A DNA stretch of 64,000 nucleotides from Pictodentalium vernedei (lineage: Eukaryota > Mollusca > Scaphopoda > Dentaliida > Dentaliidae): the NCBI GenBank assembly GCA_031216915.1, contig CM062290.1, positions 259,074,291 to 259,138,290 of the forward strand. The letters are read 5' to 3'. Both the position numbers and the translations under genes were made by a program. The notes beneath the pieces are model-generated. The model ran no database searches. It saw only the letters and a list, made by a program, of their open reading frames with translations, and had not been told where the DNA came from. The stretch's first letter is position 1, and every line of letters starts with the position of its first letter. Below are positions 33,430 to 44,360 of the stretch, piece after piece.

Positions 33430-33868
33430 TATAAAAACTGATTGCACTAATTTTGGTACAAAATGGCTGCTGGTGGCCATCTTGAGTTTTGGACTGCAAT
33501 CAAAAACACTCGTTCTCGTCCCACGGTGATAACAAAGGTACCCAAGAAGTTTCGTAAAGATCGGTTCATAAATACGGCCTCTAGCCCGAGTTGTATAGAA
33601 GTTGTGTACAAAAACTGATTGTACCTAATTTTGGTACAAAATGGCTGCTGGCAGCCATCTTGAATTTTGGACCGCGCCCAGAAACACTCATTCTCGTCCC
33701 AAGGTGATAACAAAGATACCCAAGAAGTTTCGTAAAGATCGGTTCATTAATACGGCCTCTAGCCCGAGCTGTATTGAATTGTTGACGGACAGACGGACGA
33801 CGAGCCATGGCATAACCTACGTCAAAGTTGAGCTGACAAATTTGACTCTGTCAAAGTTGAGCTAACAA

Positions 33869-34512
33869 TTATCCATTGCTTCAAAATCGGAAAGAATTGC
33901 AGAAAGTTCTGATTGGTTTTGAAAATTTATTCCAAATTTCAGTGCTATTGCTAGTTCACTGTTTTGTTGAAGAAAAATGAGCCCTTTAACTGGAATGGTA
34001 CTTGTGATGAAAGTTTCCATAAACTGAAACAATCCTTTGCTTCTTCTAAAGCACTAGCATTTTCCCATTTTTACCTTGAGTTCCATTTGGCTGTTGATAC
34101 AAGCAGCCAAGGTATAGGCTATATGCTTTATCAAATTCATGAGGATGGCTGTCATTATGTGGTGAGATTCGGATCAAAAGGATTAAGTAAGTGGCAGAAA
34201 TCTTATAGTCCCACAAAGTTAGAACTTTTGGGTGTGGTGACAAGTGTTATCGATTGTGCATCCTATCTGTGGGGCATACATTTTACTATAGAGTGTGAAC
34301 ATCAAGCCTTGCGATCACTGTATCAAAACAAACTTAAAGGTACAATCTATGCTTGCTGGTTAGCACTTCTTCAACAGTTTGACTGTGACATTACATATAA
34401 ATCGGGAGGTCAAATGATTGTGCCTGTTGCCTTATCTAGAAACTCTAATTTTCCAGCAACGCTTACTTCTAGTCCTGATGAAAGTGACCCTCATTTTCCA
34501 TTTTTTATTTGA
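33869..34512 (+). pseudogene. Gypsy RT connection and RNase H remnant
   Basis: Resumes after HINE-A with YPLLQNRKELQKVL, then FNWNGTCDESFHKLKQSF and FHLAVDTSSQGIGYML (RNase H Asp block), SPTKLELLGVV (Glu block), FTIECEHQALRSL (Asp block replaced by Glu) and PVALSRN near the end (usual form ADALSR). One stop near 33980 and the altered Asp indicate inactivity. Confidence 0.8.
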
Positions 34513-34783
34513 GGATAAAAGTTCAGGCATGAAGTTTTTGCCATCAACATCGATAAATGCAAAACCTGTTCAGTGAGTTGAAATTTCTAATAGCCAGCAG
34601 TGTGTAGTGTATGATGCTTATACTGAAGATAATGTTGAACCTCCATGTACTTCGTTTCCTAAGTCAAATATTCACCGGAATTTTAGAAAGTGTGCCTGAA
34701 TTGATAAACACACTTAAGATGCTTTTTCCAACAAAGAGAACAATTTATCACCTATATGTAAATCATCATCACCTACCATCGGT
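34513..34783 (+). other. Gypsy pol linker, non-open
   Basis: Degenerate sequence between RNase H and integrase of the same element, with several stops. No separate feature. Confidence 0.5.
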
Positions 34784-35797
34784 ATGAAACCAGTGTCTTC
34801 AGTTACCAGTGATCACGATATTCAGATTGTGACTTATTGTGCTAAATCAGCTCAACAAACATCTGACGTTGATGAACATCCACATACCTATAGTGATGCC
34901 AGTACTGATGACTTGATAAACACTCCACCTTCAGGAACCGTTACAACTTTGAACCATAGTTTAGCCCTTTCCAATTTGGCCATGTTGATCACTGACATTC
35001 GTTCATGCCAAGAAAATAATAGTGACATTAAACCAATCATAGGCTACTTATCAAATGGTTCTTTGCCATCTTCTCAAAAACAATCTTGACAGATCTTGAT
35101 ACAACAATCTGATTATGCCCTATTTGATGGGGTATTATTTCATTTTTGTGTAACAAAAGTGAAAAGAACTAAGCTTTTACAAGACTATCAACTTGTGTTA
35201 CCTCAGCAGCTAATAATGACTGTGTTACGTGTCTTTCATGACAGTCCATTAGCCTCTCATGGTGGAAAAACTGATACCCTTGATCGGATAAAGGAACACT
35301 ATTATTTTCCATGAATGGCTTCAATTGTGTACGATTATGTTAAATCATGCCACCAGTGTCAGGCTCATAAAATTACTAAGGTGCATTTTAAAAATGCCAT
35401 TGTTGCTTATCTGACACCCACTGTGCCATTTGCTGTGTGGGAAATTGATTTGTATGGACCATTACCTACCACTACCCAAGGGCATACATATGTTTTTACT
35501 GCTTTGGATTTATTTTCCAAATTTGTCGTTGCTACACCATTATGTACCAAAGATGCTTTAACTGTTTCAGAAGCATTATTTGAACTTTTTACTTCATTTG
35601 GTGTTTGCGACACGTTAACCACCGATCAAGGTACTGAATTCACAGCCCACATTACTAATGAACTGTGTAGACTTTTACAAATTCACCATCAATACACATC
35701 AAGTTTTGTTCATAAATGTCTTGCAGCATGTAAACGTGGCCATTCTACCTTAGCAAACCATTTGACTTCTTACATGAACACAGCATGTAATAACTGA
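34784..35797 (+). pseudogene. Gypsy integrase remnant
   Basis: Three adjoining frames. The zinc-binding region has FHDSPLASHGGKTDTL and CHQCQAHK (HHCC type), with a stop at 35312-35314 between the two halves. The core has WEIDLYGPL (first Asp) and TTDQGTEF (second Asp). The third catalytic Glu is not recognisable: the expected region reads HKCLAACKRGHS. Inactive on this evidence. Confidence 0.8.
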
Positions 35798-35843
35798 GAC
35801 ACGTATTTGCCAACTGCAGTTTTTGCTATGAACTAACAGGTTT

Positions 35844-36690
35844 TTGCCATTTGAGATTCTTTATGCTCAAAGACCTAAGATTCCTTTAGTACTCCACTCC
35901 AATGTTTTTGACACAACTCAGGATATTCACAATTTTATGGAACAAAAAGTACATTTCCTGAAGGAGATTTGCACCCAAATGCATGATCACTTGCCTACAC
36001 ACAAATCGGACATGGTTGCACATTCAAAAGTGACAAATCTTTTAGATCTCTCACCAGTGGATTATGTATATGTTACCAATGAATCAACTGGACGTGGTCA
36101 AAAACTGAATAATACTTATTCAGGACCATATGTTGTTGAAACTGTAAACAGCGATCACATAGTTACACTAATTGACACTAGTGGTTTAAAGAAATTTGCT
36201 CAACCATTACATAAGGACCATCTTAAGCTTGCACATGTCCATCACCCCACACCTAGAAACTTTTTCACTGTAGCTTCTAGGATACTGGAATTGACTTTTC
36301 ATATCACGGCTACTCAGACTGAGTTAACTTTAATCCAAGCTGAGTTAGGTACAGACACCACATCCCAAGGTTTGGATGTTTCTTCTATGCCTGTGGTTTG
36401 CACTGACAGAGCAGTTCCGTGCATTCCATTGACTTGACCCAAATGAAACATCACCAAACCACTTAGATACAGATGTCCTGGTCATGTTACTCCTGACAAT
36501 GTTTTATCATCAGATTCCAATTGGTTAAGAAGGTTAAAGGATATTTAGCCCAAAGACACACTATGGATGGGTTGCAGTATCTTGTGCATTTCTCAGGTGA
36601 ACCTATACAAAATGCTCAGTGGGTTCTTGCATCTTCTTTTTCTGCCAAAGCTTTTGTTTCTCACAGGCCACCCCAGTTGGATGTATAATA
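35844..36690 (+). pseudogene. Gypsy integrase C-terminal region with chromodomain-like end
   Basis: The first part (35844-36437) has MPFEILYAQRPKIPL, LSPVDYVYV, YSGPYVVETV and PLHKDHLKLA, typical of the DNA-binding C-terminus of Gypsy integrases. After a stop, another frame near 36530-36680 reads KGYLAQRHTMDGLQYLVHF and WVLASSF, resembling a chromodomain that can steer insertion into chromatin. The chromodomain call is tentative. Confidence 0.65.
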
Positions 36691-37383
36691 GGTTGATGGA
36701 CTTCGCATTCTAAACCAACATGTAAAAATTTCATGGCACTTTAGTTGTGTTGCATATTTCTTTGATCTGACAAGTAGTCAGTACTAATGTATGGCCATTT
36801 TATGTGTCATTTTTTTTTCTTTTTTGAACAAGTAATAGTGTTATACTTGAAAATGTGGCTATTTACCAGTTTCTCATGATTGATTAATGATTACCAATAA
36901 CATGGGTTATAGTTTATGGACACAGCTAGCATTGCACCACATATTTACGTGTCATACAATTGTGACCCTTTGAGGGTAAAATATTGCTAAACATGATGGT
37001 CTATACTGGTATCCCAGATTGGAGTATGCAAGGCCGAATTGGTATACTGACAGTTGTTTTTGAAATACATATGTTGTGATAGTGTTTCTTTCCCTATGTT
37101 TATTGCTTTTTCAGTGAGCTATCAGCAAAGTTGCTCCCATGATTAAAAGCTGCATAGATTATACTGCTAGAGGCAAATAATTTTGATAATGTCCCTCATC
37201 ATTTTGAAACTGGTGACCCATGCTTTATATATGGTACTTATATCTTCATGGTATCTCTACGGATAAGCATCATGTTCGATTCTTTTTTTATTATTATTAT
37301 TTTACTGTATGTTTATATTCTGCTTCTTCCCTCTGTCACTCATGGTAAAATTGATATGTCAGTTTTGAAATTTTGGGCAGGGA
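36691..37383 (+). other. Gypsy 3' internal non-coding region
   Basis: No coding sequence. It ends in TTTTGGGCAGGGA directly before the right LTR, a plausible polypurine tract for plus-strand priming. Confidence 0.55.
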
Positions 37384-37610
37384 TGTTGTGATTATGGTGT
37401 AATGAGTGACAAAGGGCAGATGCAGATCAAGGGAGAGAACTCCTTTACAATTGTAGTTGAGATTGATCTTTTGTTTTAAAAGTTGCATTGTGGAATTTGA
37501 TCGAAATAAAAATGAAATGTTCTTCAGAGTCATTGCTAATTCCCCAAGATCAGACACCTCACCAGACTGATCAATGTTTGTCACATTGTTTTCTCTGATT
37601 CGGTCTTGAT
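37384..37610 (+). repeat. Gypsy right LTR
   Basis: Starts TGTTGTGATTATGGTGTAA, matching 28259-28469. The end is uncertain between GTTTGTCACA (37583) and about 37610; TTTGC occurs at 37606 as well as just before the left LTR, a weak 5-bp duplication candidate. Confidence 0.7.
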
Positions 37611-37850
37611 TTTGCAATATTTTATTTATGAAATATTATTCCACTTTTGTATTAGTGAGTTGAGATGCAAATGTCTACAAAAATCAAAACAGTAAATACA
37701 TTTGCAGGAAGTGCCTAAATTATCCAAACCTAAACAGGAGTCCCTACATCACACCTATGGTGGTGTATAAACATAAGGTAGCGCATTAAAAACCAAATAT
37801 CTTAATAATGAAAAATTTAACAAGTTGCTGTAAAAGCCTTGAAATTTAAC
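37611..37850. other. no recognisable feature
   Basis: Anonymous AT-rich sequence between Gypsy and a TTAA MITE fragment. Confidence 0.4.
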
Positions 37851-37953
37851 CTTCTGAACACTGATGTCGAAGTATCAGAATTTCAAGCTGCAAACTTTTA
37901 TTCCCATAATGCAACTATGAATTTAACCAATTCAATCTAGTTTGACAGAATAA
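37851..37953. repeat. TTAA MITE fragment (PB-2, left half)
   Basis: TTTAACCTTCTGAACACTGA, AATTTCAAGCTGCAAAC, CCCATAATGCAACTATGAAT and AATCTAGTTTGACAGA match the first half of PB-2 (46036-46246) up to its central palindrome. The second half is replaced by Penelope-like sequence. Confidence 0.6.
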
Positions 37954-37961
37954 CGAATAGA

Positions 37962-38225
37962 TTAGAAGTCCTTTCTGTTCAGGCCGAATGGAATGAGCAT
38001 TTCGAGTTGGAAAATCCATTTGATTTCAGCAGTACGTCTTCTATCCGTGTTTTTCGGGTTGTCAGGATCCGAGTTTAGGATTTGTATTATCCTGTATTTC
38101 ACATTATTCACAGTGTGGTCTGTTTGATTGTAATGGTAGGAGACAGGTGTGTCTCTCTTAAATTTAATATTGGCTAAGTGTTCTTTAACTGGTTGAGTGC
38201 TAGAAGCCACTATCAGGGCTTTCAA
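37962..38225 (-). pseudogene. PLE GIY-YIG C-terminal part
   Basis: An 87-codon minus-strand frame whose last two-thirds (KRDTPVSYHYN, IIQILNSD, RRTAEIKWIFQLEML, IPFGLN) are typical of the end of PLE GIY-YIG endonuclease domains. The first dozen residues are MITE sequence read through the junction at 38185-38188 (TTAA). Confidence 0.75.
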
Positions 38226-38227
38226 AA

Positions 38228-40964
38228 TGAAAGTGTCAATGACACTGTAGCTTAACTTGTGTGTTGTGTTTGATGAAAAGGATAATGTTCAATGTTTATG
38301 AAAGGATTATGAAATAAGACAAGAATTGTGATAATTGGGAATATGTTCATTTCTGTTCCCTGTATGCTATGTTTATGATAAAAATAATATGAGGTGTACA
38401 CTGTACTAAAGATCTGAGGGGTGGGTTAATATGACCTCACAGTTAATATATGTGGCCCTCACAGTTAACATATATCAACAAAATTACAATGAAATTATTC
38501 CAAAATGAGTCATCCTATCAAGTTACATTAAAATCCCTTCATAAATATAGCCTGTAGACTGTGCTAAAGGTTTTCGGGCTTCGGGCCCCTGTAGCCGTCA
38601 GTTTCCCAATTGCGTCCAAAGGGGACGTTCTCATCTAGACATTATATGAAGTCAACCTACCAATTTACAATGAAATCCCTCCATAAATACGACCTGTAGA
38701 CTGTGCTAAAGGTTTTCGGGCTTCAGGCACATGTATACGTCACAGTTGACCAACCACGACCAAAAGGGGATGTCATCATCTAGGCATTATATGGAGTCAA
38801 CCTAACAAGTTACAATGAAATCCTTCCATAAATACGACCTACAGACATGCTAAAGGTTTTTGGGCTCGGGCAGCCATCAAGGCTGAATGATCGTGACCAA
38901 AAGGGGACGTTCTCATCTGGACACTATTTGGAGTCATCCTACCAAGCTACAATAAAATCCCTTCATAATTATGACCTGTAGACTGTTTTAAAGGTTTTCG
39001 GGCTTTGGGCCCCTGAAGCCGTCACAGTTGCCCACTCGTGTCCAAAAGGGGACGTTCTCATCTAGACATTATATGAAGTCAACCTACCAAGTTACAATGA
39101 AATCCCTTCATAAATATGACCTTAGACTGTGCTAAAGGTTTTCGGGCTTCGGGCTCGGGCAGTCATCATGGTTGAATGATCGCAACCAAAGGGGACAATA
39201 TCATCTGGGCATCATCTGGAGTGATCCTGCGAAGTTACAATGAAATCCCTTCATAAATATGACCTGTAGACTGTGTTCAAGGTTTTCGGGCTTCGGGCAC
39301 CTGTAGCCATCACAGTTGACCAATCACGACCAAAAGGGGATGTCATCATCTAGGCATTATATGGAGTCAACCTAACAATGTTAAAATGAAATCCTTCTAT
39401 AAATATAAACTTTTGCCTATGCTAAAGGTTTTTGGGCTCGGGCACCCATCAAGGCTGAATGATCACGGCCAAAATGGGACGTTCTCATCTTGACCTTATT
39501 TGGAGTCAACCTACCAAGTTACAATGAAATCCCTTCATAAATATGACCTGTAGACAGTGCTAAAGGTTTTTGGGCTTCGGGCACCTTTAGCCGTCAAAGT
39601 TGCCCAAACATGTCCAAAAGGGGACGTTCTCATCTAGGCATTATATGAAGTCAACCTACCAAGTTACAATGAAATCCCTTCACAAATATGACTTGTAGAC
39701 TGTGCTTATGGTTTTCGGGCTTCGGGCTCGGGCAGCCATCATGGGTGAATGATCGCACGTTCTCATCTAGACATTATATGAAGTTAACCTACCAAGTTAC
39801 AATGAAATCCCTTCATAAATATGACCTGTAGACTGTGCTAAAGGTTTTCGGGCTTCGGGCTTGGGCAGCCATCATGGGTGAATGATCGCAACCATAGGGG
39901 ACAATCTCATCTGAGCATCATCTGGAGTGATCCTAAGAAGTTACAATGAAATCCCTTCATAAATATGACCTGTAGACTGTGCTCAAGGTTTTCGGGCTTC
40001 GGGCACTTGTAGCCATCACAACTGACCAATCACGACCGAAAGGGGATGTCATCATCTAGGCATTATATGGAGTCAACCTAACAGGTTACAATGAAATCCT
40101 TCCATAAATATGACCTTTTGCCTATGCTAAAGGTTTTTGGGCTCGGGCACCCATCAAGGCTGCATGATCACGATCAAAATGGGACGTTCTCATCTAGACA
40201 TTATTTGGAGTCATCCTGCCAAGTTACAATGAAATCATTTCATAAATATGACCTCTAGACTGTGCTAAAGGTTTTCGGGCTTCGCGCTCCTGTAGCCGTC
40301 ACAGTTGCCCAATCACGTCCAAAGGGGGACTTTCTCATCTAGACATTGTATGAAGTCAACCCACCAAGTTACAATGAAATTCCTCAATAAATATGACCTG
40401 TAGACTGTGCTAAAGGTTTTCGGGTTTTGGGCTCGGGCAGTCGTCACGGTTGGCAGATCATGCCCAAATGGGGAAATTCGCATCTAGACATCATAAGGAG
40501 TCATCCTACCAAGTTACAATGAAATCCCTCCACATTAAACATGACCTGCAGACTGTGCTAAAAGTTTTTGGGTTTCGGGCTTGGGCAGCCATCACGGTTG
40601 ATAGATCATGCCCAAAAGGGGACGTTCTTGTCTAGGCACTATACAGAGGCATCCTACCAAGTTACAATGAAATCCCTTCATAAATACGACCTGTAGACTG
40701 TGCTAATGGTTTTCGGGTTTTGGGCTCGGGCAGCCATACCGGTTGCCCGATCGCGACCAAAAGGGGACGTTCTCATCTAGACATGACCCCAAACCTGCAT
40801 ATGAAATTTTGTGACGATCAGACAAGAACTGCGGGGTGTAGCCCGTGCTAAAGGAAATGTGAACAGACGTCACAGACTCACAGACTAACAGACTCACAGA
40901 CTAACAGACTTCCGCACGCGTGATGGCAATAGCTTATCTTGACTATGTCAAGTTAAGCTAAAAA
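38228..40964 (+). mobile_element. HINE-D: Helentron-like element with 145-bp repeat core
   Basis: Starts TGAAAGTGTCAATGACACTG then TAGCTTAACTTG; ends CAAGTTAAGCTAAAAA. The terminal inner repeats are exact 12-bp inverted copies. Left flank A, right flank T. A leader of about 280 bp is nearly identical to that of HINE-D2 at 61590. The core is an array of about 16 monomers. A short tail contains CAGACTCACAGACTAACAGA repeats before the 3' stem. No open frame. It is nested in PB-3, which is nested in the PLE. Confidence 0.8.
38515..40850 (+). repeat. 145-bp tandem array with four-monomer higher-order pattern
   Basis: About 16 monomers, each with AAGTTACAATGAAATCCCTT, ATGACCTGTAGACTGTGC and GGTTTTCGGGCTT. 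By the middle of the unit four types can be told apart: a (CAGTTGCCCAATC, TATATGAAGTCAACC), b (ATGGTTGAATGATCGCAACC, GGAGTGATCC), c (CAGTTGACCAATCACGACC, GATGTCATCATC) and d (AAGGCTGAATGATC, TTATTTGGAGTCATCC). The order is a-c-d, a-b-c-d, a-b-b-c-d, a, then three variant units (e). Confidence 0.8.
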
Positions 40965-41155
40965 TGAGGATACCAGAACAAAAACCAACATTTTCATTGC
41001 TCATGTTTCACATTCAGTCAAATGAAAATAATATTTTTGTTTATATGAATTTGTTTTATTACAATTTATTGGAGAGTGGTGTGGGCACTCTCCAATAATT
41101 TGTAATAGAACAAATATTGAATAACAAATTCAGACCACCAAAAATAATCTAGCCC

Positions 41156-41476
41156 TCAACCAGTTAATACGGATGTGAAATTGATGTTTGGTTTTGCCCA
41201 TTTAGAACAGCTAATTAGGTAAATGCAATTTCTGGACATGCAGTTAGTTTGGAAAGTGCCTCTTTGCCTGGATTTTGAGGCCATTCCAGAGAACCATTTA
41301 GATTTGGGTAATTGTGGACAAACAGGGCAGTTCTGGTTTGAGCAAGGTGTGAATGGATTGGGTATACTTCTACTGCTAATTTGTTCAGTGTTGTTAATTT
41401 GGCTCTTGTCAAAATATTTTTGAGTGACGGGTTTCGTCTTCTTGCTAAGAGAGGTGGTTGGGAGAATATGGTGCAT
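41156..41476 (-). pseudogene. PLE GIY-YIG N-terminal part
   Basis: A minus-strand frame with CPVCPQLPKSKWF, a Cys-containing linker common before PLE endonucleases, then CMSRNCIYLISCSKWAK, which corresponds to the GIY-YIG entry (usual xxxYxIxC). The frame then runs into MITE sequence at 41163. The downstream half is at 37962-38225. Confidence 0.7.
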
Positions 41477-41490
41477 CCCTGTGTGGTGCT

Positions 41491-43050
41491 TTAGAGTATA
41501 GGCCAGAGGCGTCTTATATGTTGATAAATGTCCTTACTTTCAGGGTTATATGTTACCACTAGTGGCATTTCATCCATAGGCTCAACTTGGGACGTGTGTT
41601 TGTTTTTAAGCAGACTGAGTGGGTCAAGATTCTTGACCTTATGGTATGTTTGGAGAAGAAGGTTTTGAGGGTAACCTCTGTTAATAAAATGTTCGATCAT
41701 CAGGAGGGCGTGTTTGTCGAAGTCTTCTGTTGTGGTACATATACGTTTTATGCGTAAGAGTTGGCTGTAGGGTATCCCATCTTTTTGTATTTGTGGGTGG
41801 TAGGAGTCTGCCCTTAGGTAGGCGTGAGTGTCCGTGGGTTTGGTGTATAGGTTCGTAGTGATTCTATTGCCATTTCTGGTGAGAATGACGTCAAGAAAGT
41901 TGACTGAGGTGGTGGAATATTCAGCCGTGAACTTAATGGTGTTATGTGAATTGTTGAAGTGATTGATAAACTCCTTGAGAGTGTCCTCTCCATGTGTCCA
42001 TATAAGGAAAATATCGTCTATGTAGCGGAGATAGAGGTCAGGTTTAAGTCTGGATTCGTTGAGCATTTTGGTTTCTAATTCTCCCATAAAGATGTTGGCA
42101 AGGCTGGGTGCTACTTTGGTGCCCATAGCGGTACCCCTAATTTGAAGATAGTGTTCTTCATTGAAATCGAAGTTATTGCAGTGAAGTACAGTTTTGAGGA
42201 GGTCTAGTAGGTTGGTGGGTGAGATGTCCCATTGGGGTTTGTGTCTCCTAATACAGCGTGCCACCGAAATTAGACCTTCCTGATTTGGAATATTGATGTA
42301 GAGTGATATTACATCCATAGTGCATAGGATGAATTGATCCGGTAATTACGGTAATTCACTAACTGTGGTGAGTAAATGTGTGGTGTCTCGCAGATAACTG
42401 GGGTAAGTTGGAACGAAACTTTTGATGTGTTCATCTATGAAACTGCTGATAAGTTGCCACTTATGATTGGTCATACCGGAACTGAGCCCTTGGTTCTGGA
42501 TTTGTGGATTTTGGGTAAAAGGTAAAGCTGTGGTGTCCTGGGTTGGTGGTGAATGAGCCTTTCTTTGATTTTTTCGGTGATTTGTCCCTGCCTGAATATT
42601 TTGTCTAGAGCTTTTTCTACCACTAGGTTGTGTTTTTCAGTTAAGTTTTCTTCAGTTATGGTATAGAATTGTTGGTTATTAAGCTGGCGTTTCGCTTCTG
42701 CAATGTAATCGGACCGGTTTTGGATTACGACTGCGGAGCCCTTGTCAGCCCTTTTTATGACAATATTTGGGTCCTTGGCTAAATTGTTCATTGCCGTATA
42801 TTCTTCCGGTTTCAGAATTTGAGTACCCTGATGGAAAAAGGGGTTTGTTAGAATCCGATAGTTGGTTGTACGATATAGGGCTTCAAGGCAAGGGTCTTGT
42901 GCCGGATTGGGTGACCAATGGCTTTTTGGTTGGAATTTGTGGGTGAGTTTAGATGATAGTGGGTCGTTGTTAAGCGTGGGTGGATTCAGCTCATGAAAGA
43001 AAAGTTTAAGCCATAATCGGTGGAAGAAATTGTTTACATCTTTGGACAGT
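41491..43050 (-). pseudogene. PLE reverse transcriptase
   Basis: Minus-strand RT in pieces. From about 43050, FFHELNPPTLNNDPLSS and LKPEEYTAMNNLAKD lead into IVIKRADKGSAVVI and LLPKIHKSRTKGSVPV (42471-42791). After a frame change and a stop, a 275-codon frame (41491-42318) has MDVISLYINIPNQEG (first catalytic Asp), GTAMGTKVAPSLANIFMG, RYIDDIFLIW (catalytic DD, about residues 98-104) and VNFLDVILTR. These motifs are characteristic of Penelope-like RTs, which are related to telomerase. Confidence 0.85.
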
Positions 43051-44016
43051 TGAGCCCGGTCTATGTGTGTGGGTGTGGGGCAGAAGTTGAGCTCTTTGGT
43101 CAGGAGGGAAAGCTCTGAAAGTGTGAGTTCTCGATCAGAGAGATTGATGACTAAGTCTGGGTAATCAGCATTATTGTTTGTATTGGTTTCATGTTGGTTA
43201 CATAAAGTTCTCAGTTCATGTAAAAAGTTATTAAATCCTTGGCTGTTTCTTCTGTTGGTAGGTGAATTCCTGTTTGTTCTCTGTTGGTTTCTTCTTTGAT
43301 CATTGTTGTTCTATGCTCGGCTGCCCCTTCTTTTGGCATAATTTTGTGTTGGGCACTGGTTCTGGTGTCTTCGTTGTGTTTGCCTCTCTTTGCTGTCTTG
43401 TAGCATGTAGAAGCGGTGATTCTGTTTTTGGTTTTGTAAGAATATGATGCTCTTCTCATATTTAGTGGTTTGTGACTGTCTGTGTCTTTCACATAGGGAA
43501 TTGATCTGTGTTTCCATGATGGCAAATTGGGTAGGTTCTACCGTCTGTTTTGCATTGGTTATGTGTTGTAATATAGTGGTTTGTAAATTTTGAATCTCAA
43601 TTTTGAGTTGTTCAATGGTTGCTAGTAGAATGTCTGCACTAGCTTTGATTAAGATGTCCTGAATTCTGTTTTTAGTGATGTCCGTTCTTGGGCCCCGACA
43701 CTGAGGTATTGCGGCTCTCAGTCCTATCGGGGATAAATTGTCAGTTGCGCAAAAATTGTTGTTGTAATTCTAGTTTCACCGCTTTGACACTGAGATTCCT
43801 CAAGTTTTTGTACACTGAGCAGTAAGCCGGAGTGATTTCCGTTTTGGGTGTTGTGGTGTCCATAGCGGGATTTCGGTCACTGTTTAGTCTTTGCCGTTTT
43901 CTCCCACGTTCATCATCATCCTCTGCTAAGATGACCGTTGTGTTGCTGCTGGATGTTAGGCTCAGTGAGCTTAATGAGCTATCGGCCGTGATGTCTGCCA
44001 TAGTTACACTATTCAC
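43051..44016 (-). pseudogene. PLE 5' coding region, unrecognised domains
   Basis: Minus-strand frames of 91 and 104 codons (43741-44016 and 43211-43525) lie between the 5' non-coding part and the RT. The first begins MADITADSSLSSLSL after MNSVT, with a Ser-rich then acidic-basic EDDDERGRKRQR stretch and a Leu-rich end; the second is Lys/Thr-rich. No domain is recognised. Their position suggests the N-terminal part of the PLE ORF, now frameshifted. Confidence 0.45.
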
Positions 44017-44114
44017 TAAAATCTAATACAATTAATACAATAAAAGCCCTTGGAGGAGCCCGAGAGAGTGGATAGTTAGGCTATACCCTTTTGTTAGCTA
44101 AAGTTGCCTGTCTA

Positions 44115-44360
44115 ATTGAACTCATCAGAGGCGAAGTGTTGGGTCGGCCTTCCCCTTTATATACTATTTGGTTTGGCGGCACCGTTTTTCATTGTGGCGG
44201 TACCGATCCGTGTGTCTGGCAGTACCGTACCTAATGTTATATGTGGCAGTACGGTACAGATATGTGTCGTGGTACCGATACCATTTCATTTGTTCTGTGA
44301 CAAAAAGTGGACCGTAGAGTTACATCTGGCGGTACCATTTAGGGTATGGCGGTACCGATG
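44115..44360. repeat. cluster of GGTACC-centred motifs
   Basis: About eight occurrences of GGCGGTACCGAT-like sequence at roughly 25-40 bp spacing (for example GTGGCGGTACCGATC, GGCAGTACCGTACC, GCAGTACGGTACAG, GTGGTACCGATACC, TGGCGGTACCATTT, ATGGCGGTACCGATG). The core GGTACC is self-complementary. It lies upstream of the PLE coding on the minus strand, where a promoter or a binding-site cluster could be. Confidence 0.65.

Larger units (their letters stand above)
31464..33868 (+). mobile_element. HINE-A: Helentron-like element with 300-bp repeat core, inside Gypsy
   Basis: Starts TGAAAGTGTCAATGACACTG and TAGCTCAACTTG; ends GTCAAAGTTGAGCTAACAA. Left flank A, right flank T. Gypsy pol reading resumes immediately after it (YPLLQNRKELQKVL), so the empty site CTTAA/TTATCC is known. 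The core has four diverged copies of an about 300-bp unit with AAAATGGCTGCTGGCAGCC, TTGAATTTTGGACC and GTGATAACAAAGGTACCC, near 32350, 32685, 33465 and 33640. Another minisatellite element (32940-33429) is nested inside. No protein is encoded. Non-autonomous Helentron (HINE/pearl-type) assignment is inferred from architecture. Confidence 0.75.
38189..41163. mobile_element. PB-3 TTAA MITE inside PLE, carrying HINE-D
   Basis: TTAA at 38185-38188 and 41164-41167. The left arm ACTGGTTGAGTGCTAGAAGC and the right arm AATCTAGCCCTCAACCAG are inverted repeats. The MITE's own sequence is 38189-38227 plus 40965-41163, with a central hairpin around TATTGGAGAGTGGTGTGGGCACTCTCCAATA. The rest is HINE-D. PLE coding lies on both sides. 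Confidence 0.8.

Noticed and set aside
28259..37610. Gypsy as an infectious retrovirus with an envelope gene
   Set aside because: No open frame or envelope-like membrane protein is seen between the integrase end and the right LTR.
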